From: Thermaerobacter marianensis DSM 12885
GTDB taxonomy: Bacteria > Bacillota > Sulfobacillia > Thermaerobacterales > Thermaerobacteraceae
Assembly: GCF_000184705.1 (NCBI RefSeq)
Contig: NC_014831.1
Span: 2,604,001 to 2,668,000 of the forward strand
Direction: 5' to 3'
Length of the DNA: 64,000 nucleotides
The notes beneath the pieces are model-generated. The model saw nothing but the letters and a program-made list of their open reading frames with translations. It searched no databases and had not been told where the DNA came from. Below are positions 19,453 through 31,369 of the stretch, piece after piece (within the stretch, counting starts at the first letter, position 1; each line of letters opens with the position of its first letter). The position numbers and the translations under genes are program-made.

Positions 19453-20478
19453 TCACGCGCCGGGCCGGTGCGGGGGCGCCGGACGCCAGGGTCGCAGGGC
19501 GCGGGGCGGGCCCAGGACCTCCATCCAGAGCCAGGCGGTGCGCAAGGCGGCCCGCCGTGCCTCCGGCGCGGTCACGGCCGCCACGGCCGCCGGCGGTGGC
19601 AGCGGCACCCCCTGCACCGGAGCGAGGGGAACCGCCGGGCCGCTGGAACGGGGGATCCCTTCCCCGCCCGGTACCGGCATACCCTCCCGATGGGGGCGTC
19701 CTTCCCCGCCGGGAGCCCCCTCCCGGCCCGGCAGGCCCTCCCCGCCGGGCATGCCTTCGGTCCCGGGCGTCCCCTCCAGGCTGGGAAGGTCCTCGTCCTG
19801 CCGGCCGGGCCGGTCACCCGGTTGCGCAGGACCGGACCCGGCAGGCCGGCCGCCGGGTGCCACCAGGGTGCGCTCCGGCACGGGCCGCTGGCGCGGGGCG
19901 CCGGTCCCCGCGGGCGCGGGCGGCACCTCGGGTTCCCTCGGGAGCCGGGTGGGTGCGGGCGCGGGACCGCCGTCGTCCAGCAGCTCCTCCAGCTGGCGCA
20001 TGAGATCGCCCCAAAGGTCCCCCCAGAGATCGCCCCAGGAGCCGCCGCCCCCGGGACCTCCGCCGGGGCCTGGCCTGGGGGTACCCATCCCGCGCCGTTC
20101 TGCCGGCAGGCGGCCCGCGCCGGCGGACGGCGTGCGGGCCGCCTCCGCCACGGGTTCAGGGGCGGACCCGGCGGTCGTACCCTCCCCCTGGCGGGCCGGT
20201 GGGAGCGTCACCGGGCGGGTTGTGCCCCGGCCCGGAACCCGTGACGTGCCGGCCCGGGGCCCGGCGTCCGGGCCGGCGCGGTCCTGGGAGACGCGGCGGG
20301 GCCCGGGGGTGCCGCCGGCGCGATCCGGTGCCCCGGCCGGGCCCCCTCTACGGCCCCGGCCCGGCTGCTTCTGGTAATAGTCGACCAGGCTCCGGACGAC
20401 GCTGGCCAGCACGCCCAGGAGGACGGCAAGTTGGATCCCCGATCCGACCAGCCATTCGAACCAGCCCGGCACTGCCAT
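19453..20478 (-). CDS. Unrecognised membrane-anchored, collagen-like low-complexity protein
   Basis: 341 residues, not recognised as a named family. One predicted N-terminal membrane span (WLVGSGIQLAVLLGVLASVV) is followed by a long Pro/Gly/Arg-rich disordered region, a triple WGDL repeat leading into an acidic helix (RQLEELLDD), and about 35 residues of G-X-P-G-X-E repeats resembling collagen triplets (about 19640-19780). It ends in a short ordered segment (RRAALRTAWLWMEVLGPPRALRP); I have the impression that short proteins beside floA in other Clostridia end similarly, which was not checked. Start ATG 20478 or GTG 20472, both behind GGGAGGGG. Lies between floA and yqfC; codon use matches neighbours. 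Confidence 0.6.
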   Translation of the reverse strand: MAVPGWFEWLVGSGIQLAVLLGVLASVVRSLVDYYQKQPGRGRRGGPAGAPDRAGGTPGPRRVSQDRAGPDAGPRAGTSRVPGRGTTRPVTLPPARQGEGTTAGSAPEPVAEAARTPSAGAGRLPAERRGMGTPRPGPGGGPGGGGSWGDLWGDLWGDLMRQLEELLDDGGPAPAPTRLPREPEVPPAPAGTGAPRQRPVPERTLVAPGGRPAGSGPAQPGDRPGRQDEDLPSLEGTPGTEGMPGGEGLPGREGAPGGEGRPHREGMPVPGGEGIPRSSGPAVPLAPVQGVPLPPPAAVAAVTAPEARRAALRTAWLWMEVLGPPRALRPWRPAPPHRPGA

Positions 20479-20628
20479 CCCCTCCCGGGCACCCGCGCCG
20501 GCGTCCTCAACCCACCGCGGGTGCGGCGCCCGCCGTGTTCATGGGGCGCCCTCCATTTCGGCTGCCGCCCGTTCACCGGTGGCCGTGCCCCACCGCGGAA
20601 CCTGGGCCCGCGCGCCTCCGGCAGCCGG

Positions 20629-21639
20629 TCAGCGACCCTCGCCGCCCTGCGGCGGCGCCGCCTCCTCGCGGCCGGTGCCCCCGGCCAGGGACGAGCGCAT
20701 CTCCGTATCCGCCTGCAGGTTGCGCAGGGTGTAGTAGTCGAAGACGCCCAGGCGCCCCTGGCGGAAGGCCTCGGCGATGGCCAGGGGAATCTGGGCCTCG
20801 GCCTCCACCACCTTGGCCCGCATCTCCTGGACCCGGGCCCGCATCTCCTGCTCGGCGGCCACCGCCATGGCGCGGCGTTCCTCCGCCTTGGCCTGGGCGA
20901 TGTTCTTGTCCGCCTCGGCCCGGTCCATCTGCAACTGGGCGCCGATGTTCCGGCCCACGTCCACGTCGGCGATGTCGATGGACAGGATCTCGAAGGCGGT
21001 ACCGGCGTCCAGGCCCTTGCTCAGCACGACCCGGGAGATGGAGTCGGGATTCTCCAGCACCGCCTTGTGGTCTTCGGCGGAGCCGACGGTGGTGACGATC
21101 CCCTCGCCCACCCGGGCGATGATGGTCTCCTCGCCGGCGCCGCCCACCAGCCGGTCGATGTTGGCGCGGACGGTGACCCGCGCCTTGACCCGCAGCTCGA
21201 TGCCGTCCTTGGCCACCGCCGCCACCACGGGCGTCTCCACCACCCGCGGGTTGACGCTGACCTGCACCGCCTGCAGCACGTCGCGGCCCGCCAGGTCGAT
21301 GGCCGCCGCCCGCTCGAAGGTCAGGGGGATCTCCGCCCGCTGGGCGGCGATCAGGGCGTCGACCACCCGGTCCACGTTGCCCCCGGCCAGGTAGTGGGCC
21401 TCCAGCTTGTCCAGGCTCACCTCGATGCCCGCTTTGTCGGCCTTGATCAGCGGGTTGATGATCCGGTGCGGTGGAACGCGGCGGAGCCGCATCCCGACCA
21501 GCGTGATGATGGGCACCCGCACCCCCGCCGCCAGGGCCGAGATCCAGAGGCCCACGGGGATGAAGCTGAACAGCACCGTCAGGGCCACCAGAACCAGGCC
21601 GATGGTGACCAGCAGAATCGGCCACGAAAGGTCCGCCAA
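20629..21639 (-). CDS. floA: Flotillin-like protein FloA
   Basis: Membrane scaffold of functional membrane microdomains. The 336-residue product begins with a hydrophobic hairpin ([34 protein letters not shown]), then the SPFH/YqfA body ([24 protein letters not shown]...[19 protein letters not shown]) and a coiled coil rich in Ala/Glu ([30 protein letters not shown]). TTG at 21639 follows AGGGAGGGGAGGACC and matches the conserved N-terminus. Directly downstream of nfeD, the usual partner. Confidence 0.96.
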   Translation of the reverse strand: MADLSWPILLVTIGLVLVALTVLFSFIPVGLWISALAAGVRVPIITLVGMRLRRVPPHRIINPLIKADKAGIEVSLDKLEAHYLAGGNVDRVVDALIAAQRAEIPLTFERAAAIDLAGRDVLQAVQVSVNPRVVETPVVAAVAKDGIELRVKARVTVRANIDRLVGGAGEETIIARVGEGIVTTVGSAEDHKAVLENPDSISRVVLSKGLDAGTAFEILSIDIADVDVGRNIGAQLQMDRAEADKNIAQAKAEERRAMAVAAEQEMRARVQEMRAKVVEAEAQIPLAIAEAFRQGRLGVFDYYTLRNLQADTEMRSSLAGGTGREEAAPPQGGEGR

Positions 21640-21814
21640 GGTCCTCCCCTCCCTCTGCCCGGCCGGGTCCGGAGGAACGCGGCCCCTTCGCCTCCCGCGC
21701 ACCCGCGAACCCCGTGCCGCGCTGTCGTCCCCGCAGCCGGTGCCGCCGGAACGGGGCGCGTCCCGCCGTCAGGGGCGGGCGGGTCTCCCCTGCGGGATCC
21801 CTTGGGGCATCCCC

Positions 21815-23227
21815 TCAGGCATCCCCGCCGGCATCGCCGGGACCTTCCCCCGGTTCACCGCCCGCGGCCCGCACCACCACCCGGCGCCCTTCCACCCGGA
21901 TGATCTCGATGGCGGTGCCGGCCGGCAGGTACTCCCCTTCCGTCACCACGTCCACCCGGCGCCCGCCCACCGCGGCGGCGCCCGCGGGCCGCAGCGGCGT
22001 CAGGGCCCGGCCCCGCTGGCCGACCAAGGCCGGATCCTCCGCCGTCGACCGGAAGCCCTCGGCCTCGCTCAGGCGGGTGGGCAGGGCCAGCTTCCGCCAC
22101 AGGCCGCGCCGCCCCGCCACCCGTCCCAGTACCGCCAGCACCAGCGCCGTCACGACGAGGCCGCTGAGCAGGGCCTGCAGCCCCCTGGTCACGTCGCCGG
22201 TGACCAGCACCACGGCCGCGCCCATGGCCAGCAGGCCCGTGATGCCGAAGATGCCGAACCCCGGCATGACCAGTTCCACCGCTATCAGGAGCGCACCCAC
22301 CAGGAAGAGCAACAGCACCTCCCAGCCGGCGACGCCGGCCAGCAGGTGGCCGCCGAAGAACAGGCCAAGGCTCAGCAGGCCCACGATGCCGGGAAAGCCG
22401 AAGCCGGGGACGTAGAACTCCGCCACCAGGCCGGCCATGCCGATGGACAGCAGGATGGGCGCCACCACGGGGTCGGTGACGAACCGGGCGACCCGCTCGG
22501 CGGCCGTGGGGGCCAGTTCCTCCACCGGCAACTCACCCCAGCCGGCCGCCTCCAGCGCCTGTTGCCGGCTGCTGGCCAGCCCCTCGATGAACCCGATCTC
22601 CCGGGCCTTCTCACCGGTAAGGGTGAGGATCTGCCCCTTCTCCACCAGGTTGGGGATGGCCACGTCCTTGTCGACCATGGCCGCCGCCACCTGGGGGTCG
22701 CGGCCGCGGTGGCGGGCGGCGGCCTCGAACTCGGCGCGGACGAAGGAGATGGTCTTCTCGTCGGCAGGGCGGGGCTCGGCGGCGCCCAGGGTGGCGTCGG
22801 GCGCCATGTAGAGCGACGGCGCGGCGATGGCGATCAGGGCCCCCGCCGAGATGGCCCGGTCGGGCACCCAGGCCGCCACGGGAACCCCGGCGGCCACGGC
22901 GGCGTTGATGGCGCCGCGGATGTCGGTGGCGCCGTCCACCCGGCCGCCGAAGGTGCTGATCTCCAGCAGCACCGCGGCCCGGTCCCGCCGTGCCTGCTCG
23001 AAACCCCGCGTGACGAAGCGGGCCAGCCCCGGCTCGATGTTGCCGCGGACGGGGATCACCAGCACCCGCTGGGGCGGCCCGGCGGCCGGCGAAGCCTCCG
23101 CGGCGGCCGCCGGCAGGGGCTTCGGCCCGGGCCACCCTGGCCCCCCGCCCACCACCAGGGCCGCCAGGGCCAGCACCCAGGCCACCCGGGCCAGGCCCCG
23201 CGGCATGCGCATGACCAGCCGATCCAC
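21815..23227 (-). CDS. nfeD: NfeD-type membrane serine protease
   Basis: Long-form NfeD: an N-terminal signal or anchor (LARVAWVLALAALVVGG), a ClpP-like protease domain (about 55-240; LLEISTFGGRVDGATDIR, with the presumed nucleophile in DRAISAGALIAIAA), four or five membrane helices (270-400) and a C-terminal OB-fold (about 410-465; VGQRGRALTPLRPAGAA...VVTEGEYLPAGTAIEIIRVEG). 470 residues, normal for the long form. GTG at 23227 has GGAGGATGGG upstream; ATG at 23212 is possible. Acts with the flotillin encoded next to it; substrate unknown here. Confidence 0.94.
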   Translation of the reverse strand: MDRLVMRMPRGLARVAWVLALAALVVGGGPGWPGPKPLPAAAAEASPAAGPPQRVLVIPVRGNIEPGLARFVTRGFEQARRDRAAVLLEISTFGGRVDGATDIRGAINAAVAAGVPVAAWVPDRAISAGALIAIAAPSLYMAPDATLGAAEPRPADEKTISFVRAEFEAAARHRGRDPQVAAAMVDKDVAIPNLVEKGQILTLTGEKAREIGFIEGLASSRQQALEAAGWGELPVEELAPTAAERVARFVTDPVVAPILLSIGMAGLVAEFYVPGFGFPGIVGLLSLGLFFGGHLLAGVAGWEVLLLFLVGALLIAVELVMPGFGIFGITGLLAMGAAVVLVTGDVTRGLQALLSGLVVTALVLAVLGRVAGRRGLWRKLALPTRLSEAEGFRSTAEDPALVGQRGRALTPLRPAGAAAVGGRRVDVVTEGEYLPAGTAIEIIRVEGRRVVVRAAGGEPGEGPGDAGGDA

Positions 23228-23363
23228 CCCAGCCCATCCTCCCCCGGCCGCCGGCGCCGGCGTCCGGAGCCCGCCGCCGGGCTCCGGCTCGGCCCCGCTC
23301 CCCGTCGCCCGGGCGGGCCGCCCGCGCCCCGGATCCGGCCGGCCCGCCCTCCCGCTTCGCCTC

Positions 23364-23825
23364 TTACTGCGCCATCCGGCCCAGCAGATCCCGGACGATG
23401 CGGCTGGCGTCGCTGCCCTCGGCCCGGCCGCGGATCCGCGGCATGAGCTGGCCCATGACCTTGCCCATGTCCTGGGGCCCGCGGGCGCCCACCTGGGCGA
23501 TGACTTCCTCGGCCAGCCGCGTCAGCTCCGCCTCGCTGAGGGGCTCGGGCAGGTAGGACGCCAGGACCTGGATCTCCGCCTCCATCTGCTCGACCAGGTC
23601 GTCGCGGCCGGCCCGGCGATACTCCTCCAGGGCCTCCTGTCGCTGGCGCTTTTCCCGGGCCAGCACCTGCAGCACCTCGTCGTCGCTCAGGGGGTGCCCC
23701 CGCTCGATCTCCTCGTTCTTGATGGCGGCCCGGGCCATGCGAATGACCGAGAGGCGGGTCTTGCCCGCCTCCCGCGCCTTCAGGGCCTCCTTCATGTCCT
23801 GCTCCAGCCGTTCTTTCAAGGACAT
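23364..23825 (-). CDS. yqeY: GatB/YqeY domain protein
   Basis: 153-residue member of the YqeY family, which shares the tRNA-binding helical domain of GatB. Opens MSLKERLEQDMKEALKAREAGKTRLSVIRM and contains the conserved ALEEYRRAGRDDLVEQMEAEI and LMPRIRGRAEGS. Start ATG at 23825 follows GGAGGTTGCGCCA. Sits directly after rpsU as in most Firmicutes. A role in tRNA-dependent amidation is suggested by the domain but not shown. Confidence 0.94.
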   Translation of the reverse strand: MSLKERLEQDMKEALKAREAGKTRLSVIRMARAAIKNEEIERGHPLSDDEVLQVLAREKRQRQEALEEYRRAGRDDLVEQMEAEIQVLASYLPEPLSEAELTRLAEEVIAQVGARGPQDMGKVMGQLMPRIRGRAEGSDASRIVRDLLGRMAQ

Positions 23826-23867
23826 TGGCGCAACCTCCCCGCCCGCCTCGGGCGGCCGCCCTGGAGG

Positions 23868-24047
23868 CTAGCGGCCGCGCCGGCGACGCCGGGCGGCGTC
23901 GCTCTTCTTCTTGCGGCGGACGCTGGGCTTGTCGTAGTGCTCGCGGCGACGCACCTCGCTGAGGATGCCGGCCTTGCGCATGGCCTGGCGGAACCGGCGC
24001 AGGGCGTCGTCCAGGGACTCGTTCTCCCGGCGCTTGATCTCGGCCAC
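23868..24047 (-). CDS. rpsU: 30S ribosomal protein S21
   Basis: 59-residue basic protein of the small subunit near the anti-Shine-Dalgarno region of 16S r[22 protein letters not shown] and [17 protein letters not shown] are the family signature. GTG at 24047 follows AAGGAGGGA. Followed by yqeY with a 42-base gap; preceded by hinT. Confidence 0.97.
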   Translation of the reverse strand: MAEIKRRENESLDDALRRFRQAMRKAGILSEVRRREHYDKPSVRRKKKSDAARRRRRGR

Positions 24048-24105
24048 CCCGGATCCCTCCTTCCCGACCACGACCTCCGGCCACCGGGGTGGCCGCAGGA
24101 ACCCA

Positions 24106-24450
24106 TCAACCGGGAGGCCACTGCATGGCGCGGCCGCCCAGCACGTGGTAGTGCACGTGGAAGACCGTCTGCAACGCATCCCGCCCGGTGTTGACCACCA
24201 CGCGGTACCCGCTCTCGGCCACGCCCACTCGGCGGGCGACCTCGGGGATCACCCGCTGCAGGTGGCCCAGCACGGGGACGTCCTCGTCCCCGGCCTCGTT
24301 GAGGGAGGCGATGTGCCGCTTCGGGATCACCAGGACGTGCTGGGGTGCCTGGGGGTTGATGTCGCGAAAGGCCACGACGTGCTCGTCTTCGTAGACCTTG
24401 TCGGCGGGCAACTCGCCCTCGACGATCCGGCAGAACAGGCAGTCCGCCAC
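24106..24450 (-). CDS. hinT: HIT-family purine nucleoside phosphoramidase
   Basis: 114-residue Hint-type hydrolase of nucleoside phosphoramidates and adenylated lysine-type substrates. It has the N-terminal [13 protein letters not shown], the substrate-pocket motif [22 protein letters not shown] and the histidine triad HVHYH (98, 100, 102) with the preceding [15 protein letters not shown] at 24450 is placed 9 bases after GGGGAGG. This position between rsmE and rpsU is held by mtaB in Bacillus. Confidence 0.95.
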   Translation of the reverse strand: MADCLFCRIVEGELPADKVYEDEHVVAFRDINPQAPQHVLVIPKRHIASLNEAGDEDVPVLGHLQRVIPEVARRVGVAESGYRVVVNTGRDALQTVFHVHYHVLGGRAMQWPPG

Positions 24451-24552
24451 GGGCTTCACCTCCCCGCACCGCAGGGTGCCGCGGCAACCGCGGGCAGGAT
24501 GGTCCACAGATTCGCCATGGGCGATGCCGGATCCTGCCCGGCCGTGCCCCTC

Positions 24553-25974
24553 CTAGGCACCCGGCCCGCCGGGGTCGCCGGCGCCGCCCGCCGTCCCGGT
24601 CCCGTCTCCAACCGCCCCGGCGCCGTGGTCACCCGCTTCAGCCCCCTCGCCATCCGCTCCGTCCCCGTCTCCATAGGATGTCCGCAGCCGGGCTCTTTCA
24701 CCGTGCCGTTCCAGCGCCAGCTCGATCAGCCGGGTGATCAGGTCGCGGTAGGACAGGCCCGCCGCCTCCCAGAGCTTCGGATACATGCTGAGGGCGGTGA
24801 AGCCGGGGATGGTGTTGATCTCGTTGACCAGCAGCCGGCCCGTGGCCCGCTCGAGGAAGAAGTCGACCCGCGCCAGGCCGGCGGCGTCGATGGCCTGGAA
24901 GGCCGCCACCGCCAGCCGCTGCATCTCCGCCACCAGCCGCGGCGGCAGGGACGCCGGCACGATGAGCTCCGCCCCGCCCTCGGTGTACTTCGCCTCGTAG
25001 GTGTAGAACTCGGCCCGCGGCCGGATCTCCCCGGGCAGCGAGGCCACCGGCTCGTCGTTGCCGAGGACGCTGATCTCCAGCTCCCGGGCGTCGACGCCGC
25101 GTTCCACCACGACCTTGCGGTCGTAGGCGAAGGCTTCCGCCAGGCCGGCCTCCAGCTGCCGGCGGTCGCGGCACCGGCGGATGGCCACGCTGGATCCCAG
25201 GTTGGCGGGCTTGGTGAAGCAAGGATAGCCCAGGGCGCCCTCGATCTCGTCGATCACGGCCGCCGGCTCCCGGCGCCAGCGGGCGGCGGTCACCACCAGG
25301 AAGGGGACCACCGGCAGCCCCCGGGCCCGGAACAGCTCTTTCATCACGGCCTTGTCCATCCCCACCGCCGAGCCGAGGACCCCGGCCCCCACATAGGGGA
25401 TGCCCGCCAGCTCCAACAACCCCTGCACCGTGCCGTCCTCGCCGAAGGTGCCGTGAAGCACCGGGAAGACCACGTCCAGCGGCTCCAGCCACCGCCCGCC
25501 CGGGGCGCCGGCCGCCCCTGCACCGCCGGCGTCGCCCGTACCGGACGAACCGGCCCCGGCGCCGTCCCCGCCGGGCCCGCCGTCCAGGACCAGCAGCCGG
25601 CGCCCCTCCGGGCCGGGTACCACGGCCAGAGGCACGCCGTCGGCCGGTTCGACCCCCCGGCCGGCCTCCAGCAGCGCCTCCGCGTCCCGGGGCAGGATCC
25701 ACTGCCCCGCCCTGGTGATGCCGATGGGGACCGGCTCGAACCGCTCCCGGTCGATGGCCCGGTACACCGACCGGGCGGACATCAGCGAAACCTCGTGCTC
25801 GCCCGAACGGCCCCCGAAGAGGATGCCGACCCGCAGCCGCCGCCGGCCGGCCCCGCCCCCCCGGGGACCGGCACCGCCGTCCGGGCCCGGACCGCCTTCC
25901 GGCTCCCTCCCGGGGTCCGGACCGGCCCCGGGAGCGCCCGTGCTCGGGCCCCGGGCCGCCGCCTGTTCCTCCAC
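24553..25974 (-). CDS. ddl: D-alanine--D-alanine ligase
   Basis: ATP-grasp ligase making D-Ala-D-Ala for peptidoglycan. The core has VGILFGGRSGEHEVSLMSARSV, FPVLHGTFGEDGTVQGLLE, CFTKPANLGSSVAI and the C-terminal NEINTIPGFTALSMYPKLW. At 473 residues it is about 100 longer than typical. The excess is a Pro/Gly-rich N-terminal 48, a Gly/Ala insert around residues 135-165 and a Gly/Ala/Asp-rich tail. GTG at 25974 is the best available start but its ribosome site is weak. It lies apart from other cell-wall genes, between rsmE and hinT. Confidence 0.94.
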   Translation of the reverse strand: MEEQAAARGPSTGAPGAGPDPGREPEGGPGPDGGAGPRGGGAGRRRLRVGILFGGRSGEHEVSLMSARSVYRAIDRERFEPVPIGITRAGQWILPRDAEALLEAGRGVEPADGVPLAVVPGPEGRRLLVLDGGPGGDGAGAGSSGTGDAGGAGAAGAPGGRWLEPLDVVFPVLHGTFGEDGTVQGLLELAGIPYVGAGVLGSAVGMDKAVMKELFRARGLPVVPFLVVTAARWRREPAAVIDEIEGALGYPCFTKPANLGSSVAIRRCRDRRQLEAGLAEAFAYDRKVVVERGVDARELEISVLGNDEPVASLPGEIRPRAEFYTYEAKYTEGGAELIVPASLPPRLVAEMQRLAVAAFQAIDAAGLARVDFFLERATGRLLVNEINTIPGFTALSMYPKLWEAAGLSYRDLITRLIELALERHGERARLRTSYGDGDGADGEGAEAGDHGAGAVGDGTGTAGGAGDPGGPGA

Positions 25975-26101
25975 GGTTTCCCCGCCTTTCCGCCGGCCGC
26001 TGCACCACGGCCGTCCCGCGCGTCCACCGGCCGCAGCGCCCGGTGGGTTCGATCGCAGTGGGTTCCTATGCAGGATGGCACGCCCTCTCGCCCGCTGCAA
26101 G

Positions 26102-26860
26102 CTATCCCAGATCGCCCAGCACGTGCAGGACCAGCCCGGCCACCAGGACCCCGGCCGTCTCCGTGCGGAGGATCCTCGGCCCCAGGGTGACCACCCGGGC
26201 GCCGGCCCGGCGGGCGGCTTCAACTTCCGCCGGGTCCCAGCCGCCCTCGGGGCCCACCAGGACCAGCACCCGCCGCCCGGCGGCGGGCCGGCCCCAGACC
26301 GCGGCCACGGCCTCCAGCTCCTCCCGCAGGCCGCGGCTTTCCTCTTCCTCCCAGGGCATGAGGATCAGGTCCCACGGCCCCTCCTCGGCCAGCAGGCCCT
26401 CCAGGGGCCGCGGCGGATCGACCTGCGGCACCGCCGACCGCTGGGCTTGCCGCGCCGCCTCGCGGGCGATGCGCTGCCACCGCTGGAGGCGCCGGGCTGC
26501 GGCATCGGCCTCCGGCCGGCTGACGGAGCGGGCCGCCAGCACCGGGACGAACCGGCTGACGCCGACCTCGGTGCCGTGGCGGACGACCTCCTCCATCTTG
26601 GGGCCTTTGGGCAGGCCCTGGCCCAGGGTGACGTGCAGGGGCGGCTCGCTGGACGGCAGGCGCTCCTGGGCCACCACGTGGGGCGGCGTCCCCGGTTCCA
26701 GCTGGCCCAGCCAGCGGCACCCCCCGGGCGAGACGGCCACCACCTGGTCCCCGGGGCCGCGGCGCAACACCCGCAGCAAGTGGTGGGCGTCGTCGGCGGG
26801 CAGGGGCGCCCGGGCGCCCGGTTCCAACTCCCGGTCGACGAAGACGTGGGGGACGAACAT
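26102..26860 (-). CDS. rsmE: 16S rRNA (uracil-1498-N3)-methyltransferase
   Basis: SPOUT-fold methyltransferase acting on 16S rRNA. The 252-residue product has an N-terminal PUA-like domain (MFVPHVFVDRELEPG...HHLLRVLRRGPGDQV) and the trefoil-knot motif VLVGPEGGWDPAEVEAARRAGA and LGPRILRTETA. ATG at 26860 follows GGAGAGGGAGC. Sits after prmA as in other heat-shock operons. Confidence 0.96.
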   Translation of the reverse strand: MFVPHVFVDRELEPGARAPLPADDAHHLLRVLRRGPGDQVVAVSPGGCRWLGQLEPGTPPHVVAQERLPSSEPPLHVTLGQGLPKGPKMEEVVRHGTEVGVSRFVPVLAARSVSRPEADAAARRLQRWQRIAREAARQAQRSAVPQVDPPRPLEGLLAEEGPWDLILMPWEEEESRGLREELEAVAAVWGRPAAGRRVLVLVGPEGGWDPAEVEAARRAGARVVTLGPRILRTETAGVLVAGLVLHVLGDLG

Positions 26861-26991
26861 GCTCCCTCTCCTGTGGCGCGTGCTGGGTGTTGGCCGGCGG
26901 CACCGGGCCGGTACCGTGACGGGGCTTCATGGGAGGGGTGCCGGCCCCGCACCCGTCCGCCGCTGCCGGCGCGGTGCGCCTTTCCCCGCCT

Positions 26992-28020
26992 TCAGGTGCG
27001 GCGCCGCCTGAGGCGCCAGGCCTCCCAGCCCTCGGCCTGGCGGCGGTCGGCGACGTGCCACCCCAGCGCCCGGCCGCGTTCTTCCAGATCGCGGGTGTCG
27101 GGCGCCCCGGCCAGCAGGCCGGAGAGGATCAGCACGCCGCCGGGCCGGGTGAGAGCGGTCAGGTCGTCCAGCATCCCGGCCAGGACTTCGGCGGTGATGT
27201 TGGCCACCGTCACCGCGGCCGGCAGGTGGCCGGACCAGCCCGCCGGCGGCTGCCGCCGCAGGTCCGCCGGGGTCCCTCCCGCCACCTGCACCCGGTCCGC
27301 CACGCCGTTGACGGCGGCGTTCTCCCGTGCCACCTTGACGGCCACGGGATCGACGTCGATGCCCAGAACGGGGCGGGCACCCAGCAGGGCGGCGGCGATG
27401 GCCAGGATGCCGGAGCCCGTGCCCACGTCCAGCACGGTGACGCCGGCCCCGGGTTCCCCGTCCCCTGGCGCCACGGCCGGGCCGCCGGTCGGCTCTGCAC
27501 CGCCGCGGGATTCCCCGGGGCCCTGGAGGGCGTCACCGCTCCCGGCGGCCTCCGGAGCCCGCCCCATGGCATCCAGGGCTTCTTCCAGCAGCTCCAGGGC
27601 CAAGCGGGTGGAGGCGTGCTGGCCCGTGCCGAACGCCATGCCCGGGTCCAGGATCAGCGGGATCCGCGGGCCCGCGTCGGTCCGGTCCCGCAGCCAGCTG
27701 GGCACCACCAGAAGGCGCCGCCCCACCGGCAGGGGCTGGAAGTAGGCCTTCCAGGCCTCCGCCCACTCCTCCTCGGCCCGCGCCCGCACGGCGGGCGCCC
27801 ACGGTCCCACCGCCGGGAACACCTGCCGGACCCGGCGCCACCGCTCGCCCAGCTGGCGGTAGCGTTCCTCGAAGCCCTCCTCCGGCAGGTAGGCGCGGAG
27901 GCGCACGGTGCCCTCCCGCTCCTCCCAGGCCAGCCCGGCCCCCACCACATCCAGGAGCGCGGCGGCCGCCGCCTCGGCCGCCTGGGCCGGCACGTCGATC
28001 ACCATCTCCAGCCAGCGCAC
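26992..28020 (-). CDS. prmA: Ribosomal protein L11 methyltransferase
   Basis: Trimethylates ribosomal protein L11 using S-adenosylmethionine. 342 residues with an N-terminal substrate domain (VRWLEMVIDVPAQAAEAA), the conserved DPGMAFGTGQHASTRL and the SAM motif VLDVGTGSGILAIAAALLGA, then GIDVDPVAV. A Gly/Ala-rich insert (coordinates about 27450-27545) separates the substrate loop from the SAM motif. GTG at 28020 is chosen over an in-frame TTG at 28026 because GGAGGG is 6 bases upstream. Directly follows dnaJ. Confidence 0.95.
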   Translation of the reverse strand: MRWLEMVIDVPAQAAEAAAAALLDVVGAGLAWEEREGTVRLRAYLPEEGFEERYRQLGERWRRVRQVFPAVGPWAPAVRARAEEEWAEAWKAYFQPLPVGRRLLVVPSWLRDRTDAGPRIPLILDPGMAFGTGQHASTRLALELLEEALDAMGRAPEAAGSGDALQGPGESRGGAEPTGGPAVAPGDGEPGAGVTVLDVGTGSGILAIAAALLGARPVLGIDVDPVAVKVARENAAVNGVADRVQVAGGTPADLRRQPPAGWSGHLPAAVTVANITAEVLAGMLDDLTALTRPGGVLILSGLLAGAPDTRDLEERGRALGWHVADRRQAEGWEAWRLRRRRT

Positions 28021-28044
28021 GGGCAACCCTCCGGTTCGCCGCCG

Positions 28045-29217
28045 CTACAAGTTGAAGGCGTCCCGCATGCGCTGGAAGAGGCCGCGTTCCTCCGCCACGG
28101 CCTCGCCCCGCAGGCGGGCCAGTTCCAGCAAGAGTTCCCGCTCCCGGTCCGTCAGGCGCCGCGGCACCTCGACCCGGACCTGCACCAGCTGGTCGCCGCG
28201 GCCGCCGCCCCGCAGCCGGGGCATCCCCTTGCCCTTGAGGCGGATCACCTGGCCGGGCTGGGTGCCGGGCGGGATGAGGAGTTCTTCCTCGCCGTCCAGG
28301 GTCGGCACCCGCAAGCGGGTGCCCAGCGCCGCCTGCGCGATGCCCAGGCCCACCTCGGTGACCAGGTCGTCCCCCTCCCGCCGGAAAACGGGATGCGGCT
28401 TGATGCGGATGCGGACGTACAGGTCGCCGGGCGGCCCGCCGCGGCGGCCCGGCTGTCCCTGGCCCCGCAGGCGCAGGCGCATGCCGTCGTCGACGCCTGC
28501 GGGAACGTCGACCTCCAGGGTCCGCCGCCGGCGCACCTGGCCGCGGCCGCCACAGGTCCGGCAGGCGGCCGCCGCCAGGCGCCCGGCACCCCCGCAGCGC
28601 GGGCAGGTCTGGACGGTGACGAACTGGCCGAACGGCGTGGCCCGCGCCGAGCGCACCTGCCCGGCGCCGCCGCACTGGGGGCAGGCCACCAGCCGGCCGC
28701 CCTCGGCGCCCGTACCGTGACAGTCCGGGCACTCCTCCGGCCGCTCGACCCGGATCTCCCGGCGGCCGCCGCGGGCGGCCTCCTCCAGGGTGAGTTCCAG
28801 CTCCGTCTCCAGGTCGGCCCCGGCCACCGGACCGGCCCGCCGGGCCGACCGCCCGCCGCCGAAGACGGCGTCGAACAGGTCGCCGATGCCGAAGTCGCCG
28901 AACCCCTCGAAGCCCTCGAAGCCGCCGAAGGGACCGAACCCGCCACCGGCCCCGCCGGCACCGGACGGCCCGCCGCCCGCCCACGGCCCTGCGCCGGGGC
29001 CCTCCGCGGTGCCGAAGCGGTCGTAGGCGGCTCGCTTGTCCGGGTCGCTCAGGACCTGGTACGCCTCGTTGATCTCCTTGAACCGGCGCTCCGCCTCGGG
29101 GTCGCCGGGGTTGGCGTCCGGGTGGTAGCGGCGGGCCAGCCGCCGGTAGGCTTTCTTGATCTCCTCCTGGGAGGCGTCCCGCGACACCCCCAGGATCTCA
29201 TAGTAGTCCTTCGCCAC
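28045..29217 (-). CDS. dnaJ: Chaperone DnaJ
   Basis: Hsp40 co-chaperone that delivers substrates to DnaK and stimulates its ATPase. 390 residues: J domain with the HPD motif at 32-34, a Gly/Phe-rich linker (about 80-120), four zinc-binding CxxCxGxG-type repeats ([32 protein letters not shown]) and the C-terminal substrate domains. GTG at 29217 follows GGGGGAGGT. Part of the hrcA operon. Confidence 0.98.
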   Translation of the reverse strand: MAKDYYEILGVSRDASQEEIKKAYRRLARRYHPDANPGDPEAERRFKEINEAYQVLSDPDKRAAYDRFGTAEGPGAGPWAGGGPSGAGGAGGGFGPFGGFEGFEGFGDFGIGDLFDAVFGGGRSARRAGPVAGADLETELELTLEEAARGGRREIRVERPEECPDCHGTGAEGGRLVACPQCGGAGQVRSARATPFGQFVTVQTCPRCGGAGRLAAAACRTCGGRGQVRRRRTLEVDVPAGVDDGMRLRLRGQGQPGRRGGPPGDLYVRIRIKPHPVFRREGDDLVTEVGLGIAQAALGTRLRVPTLDGEEELLIPPGTQPGQVIRLKGKGMPRLRGGGRGDQLVQVRVEVPRRLTDRERELLLELARLRGEAVAEERGLFQRMRDAFNL

Positions 29218-29404
29218 GCCGCACCTCCCCCTTCACCGGGCCGGCGCCCGCGGCCCGCCGATCCGGACCTCCCTGCCCGGGGGCTCCGCCTCGGGGGCCG
29301 GGCATCCGCCCTGCACACCCCGCGGCGGGCCGCCTCCATGGCGGAAGGGCCGTTCAGCAAGGAGGGACCGTTCCCGCCCCGGGCAGGCGGGACGGGAGGG
29401 CGGC

Positions 29405-31369
<1,965 letters not shown>

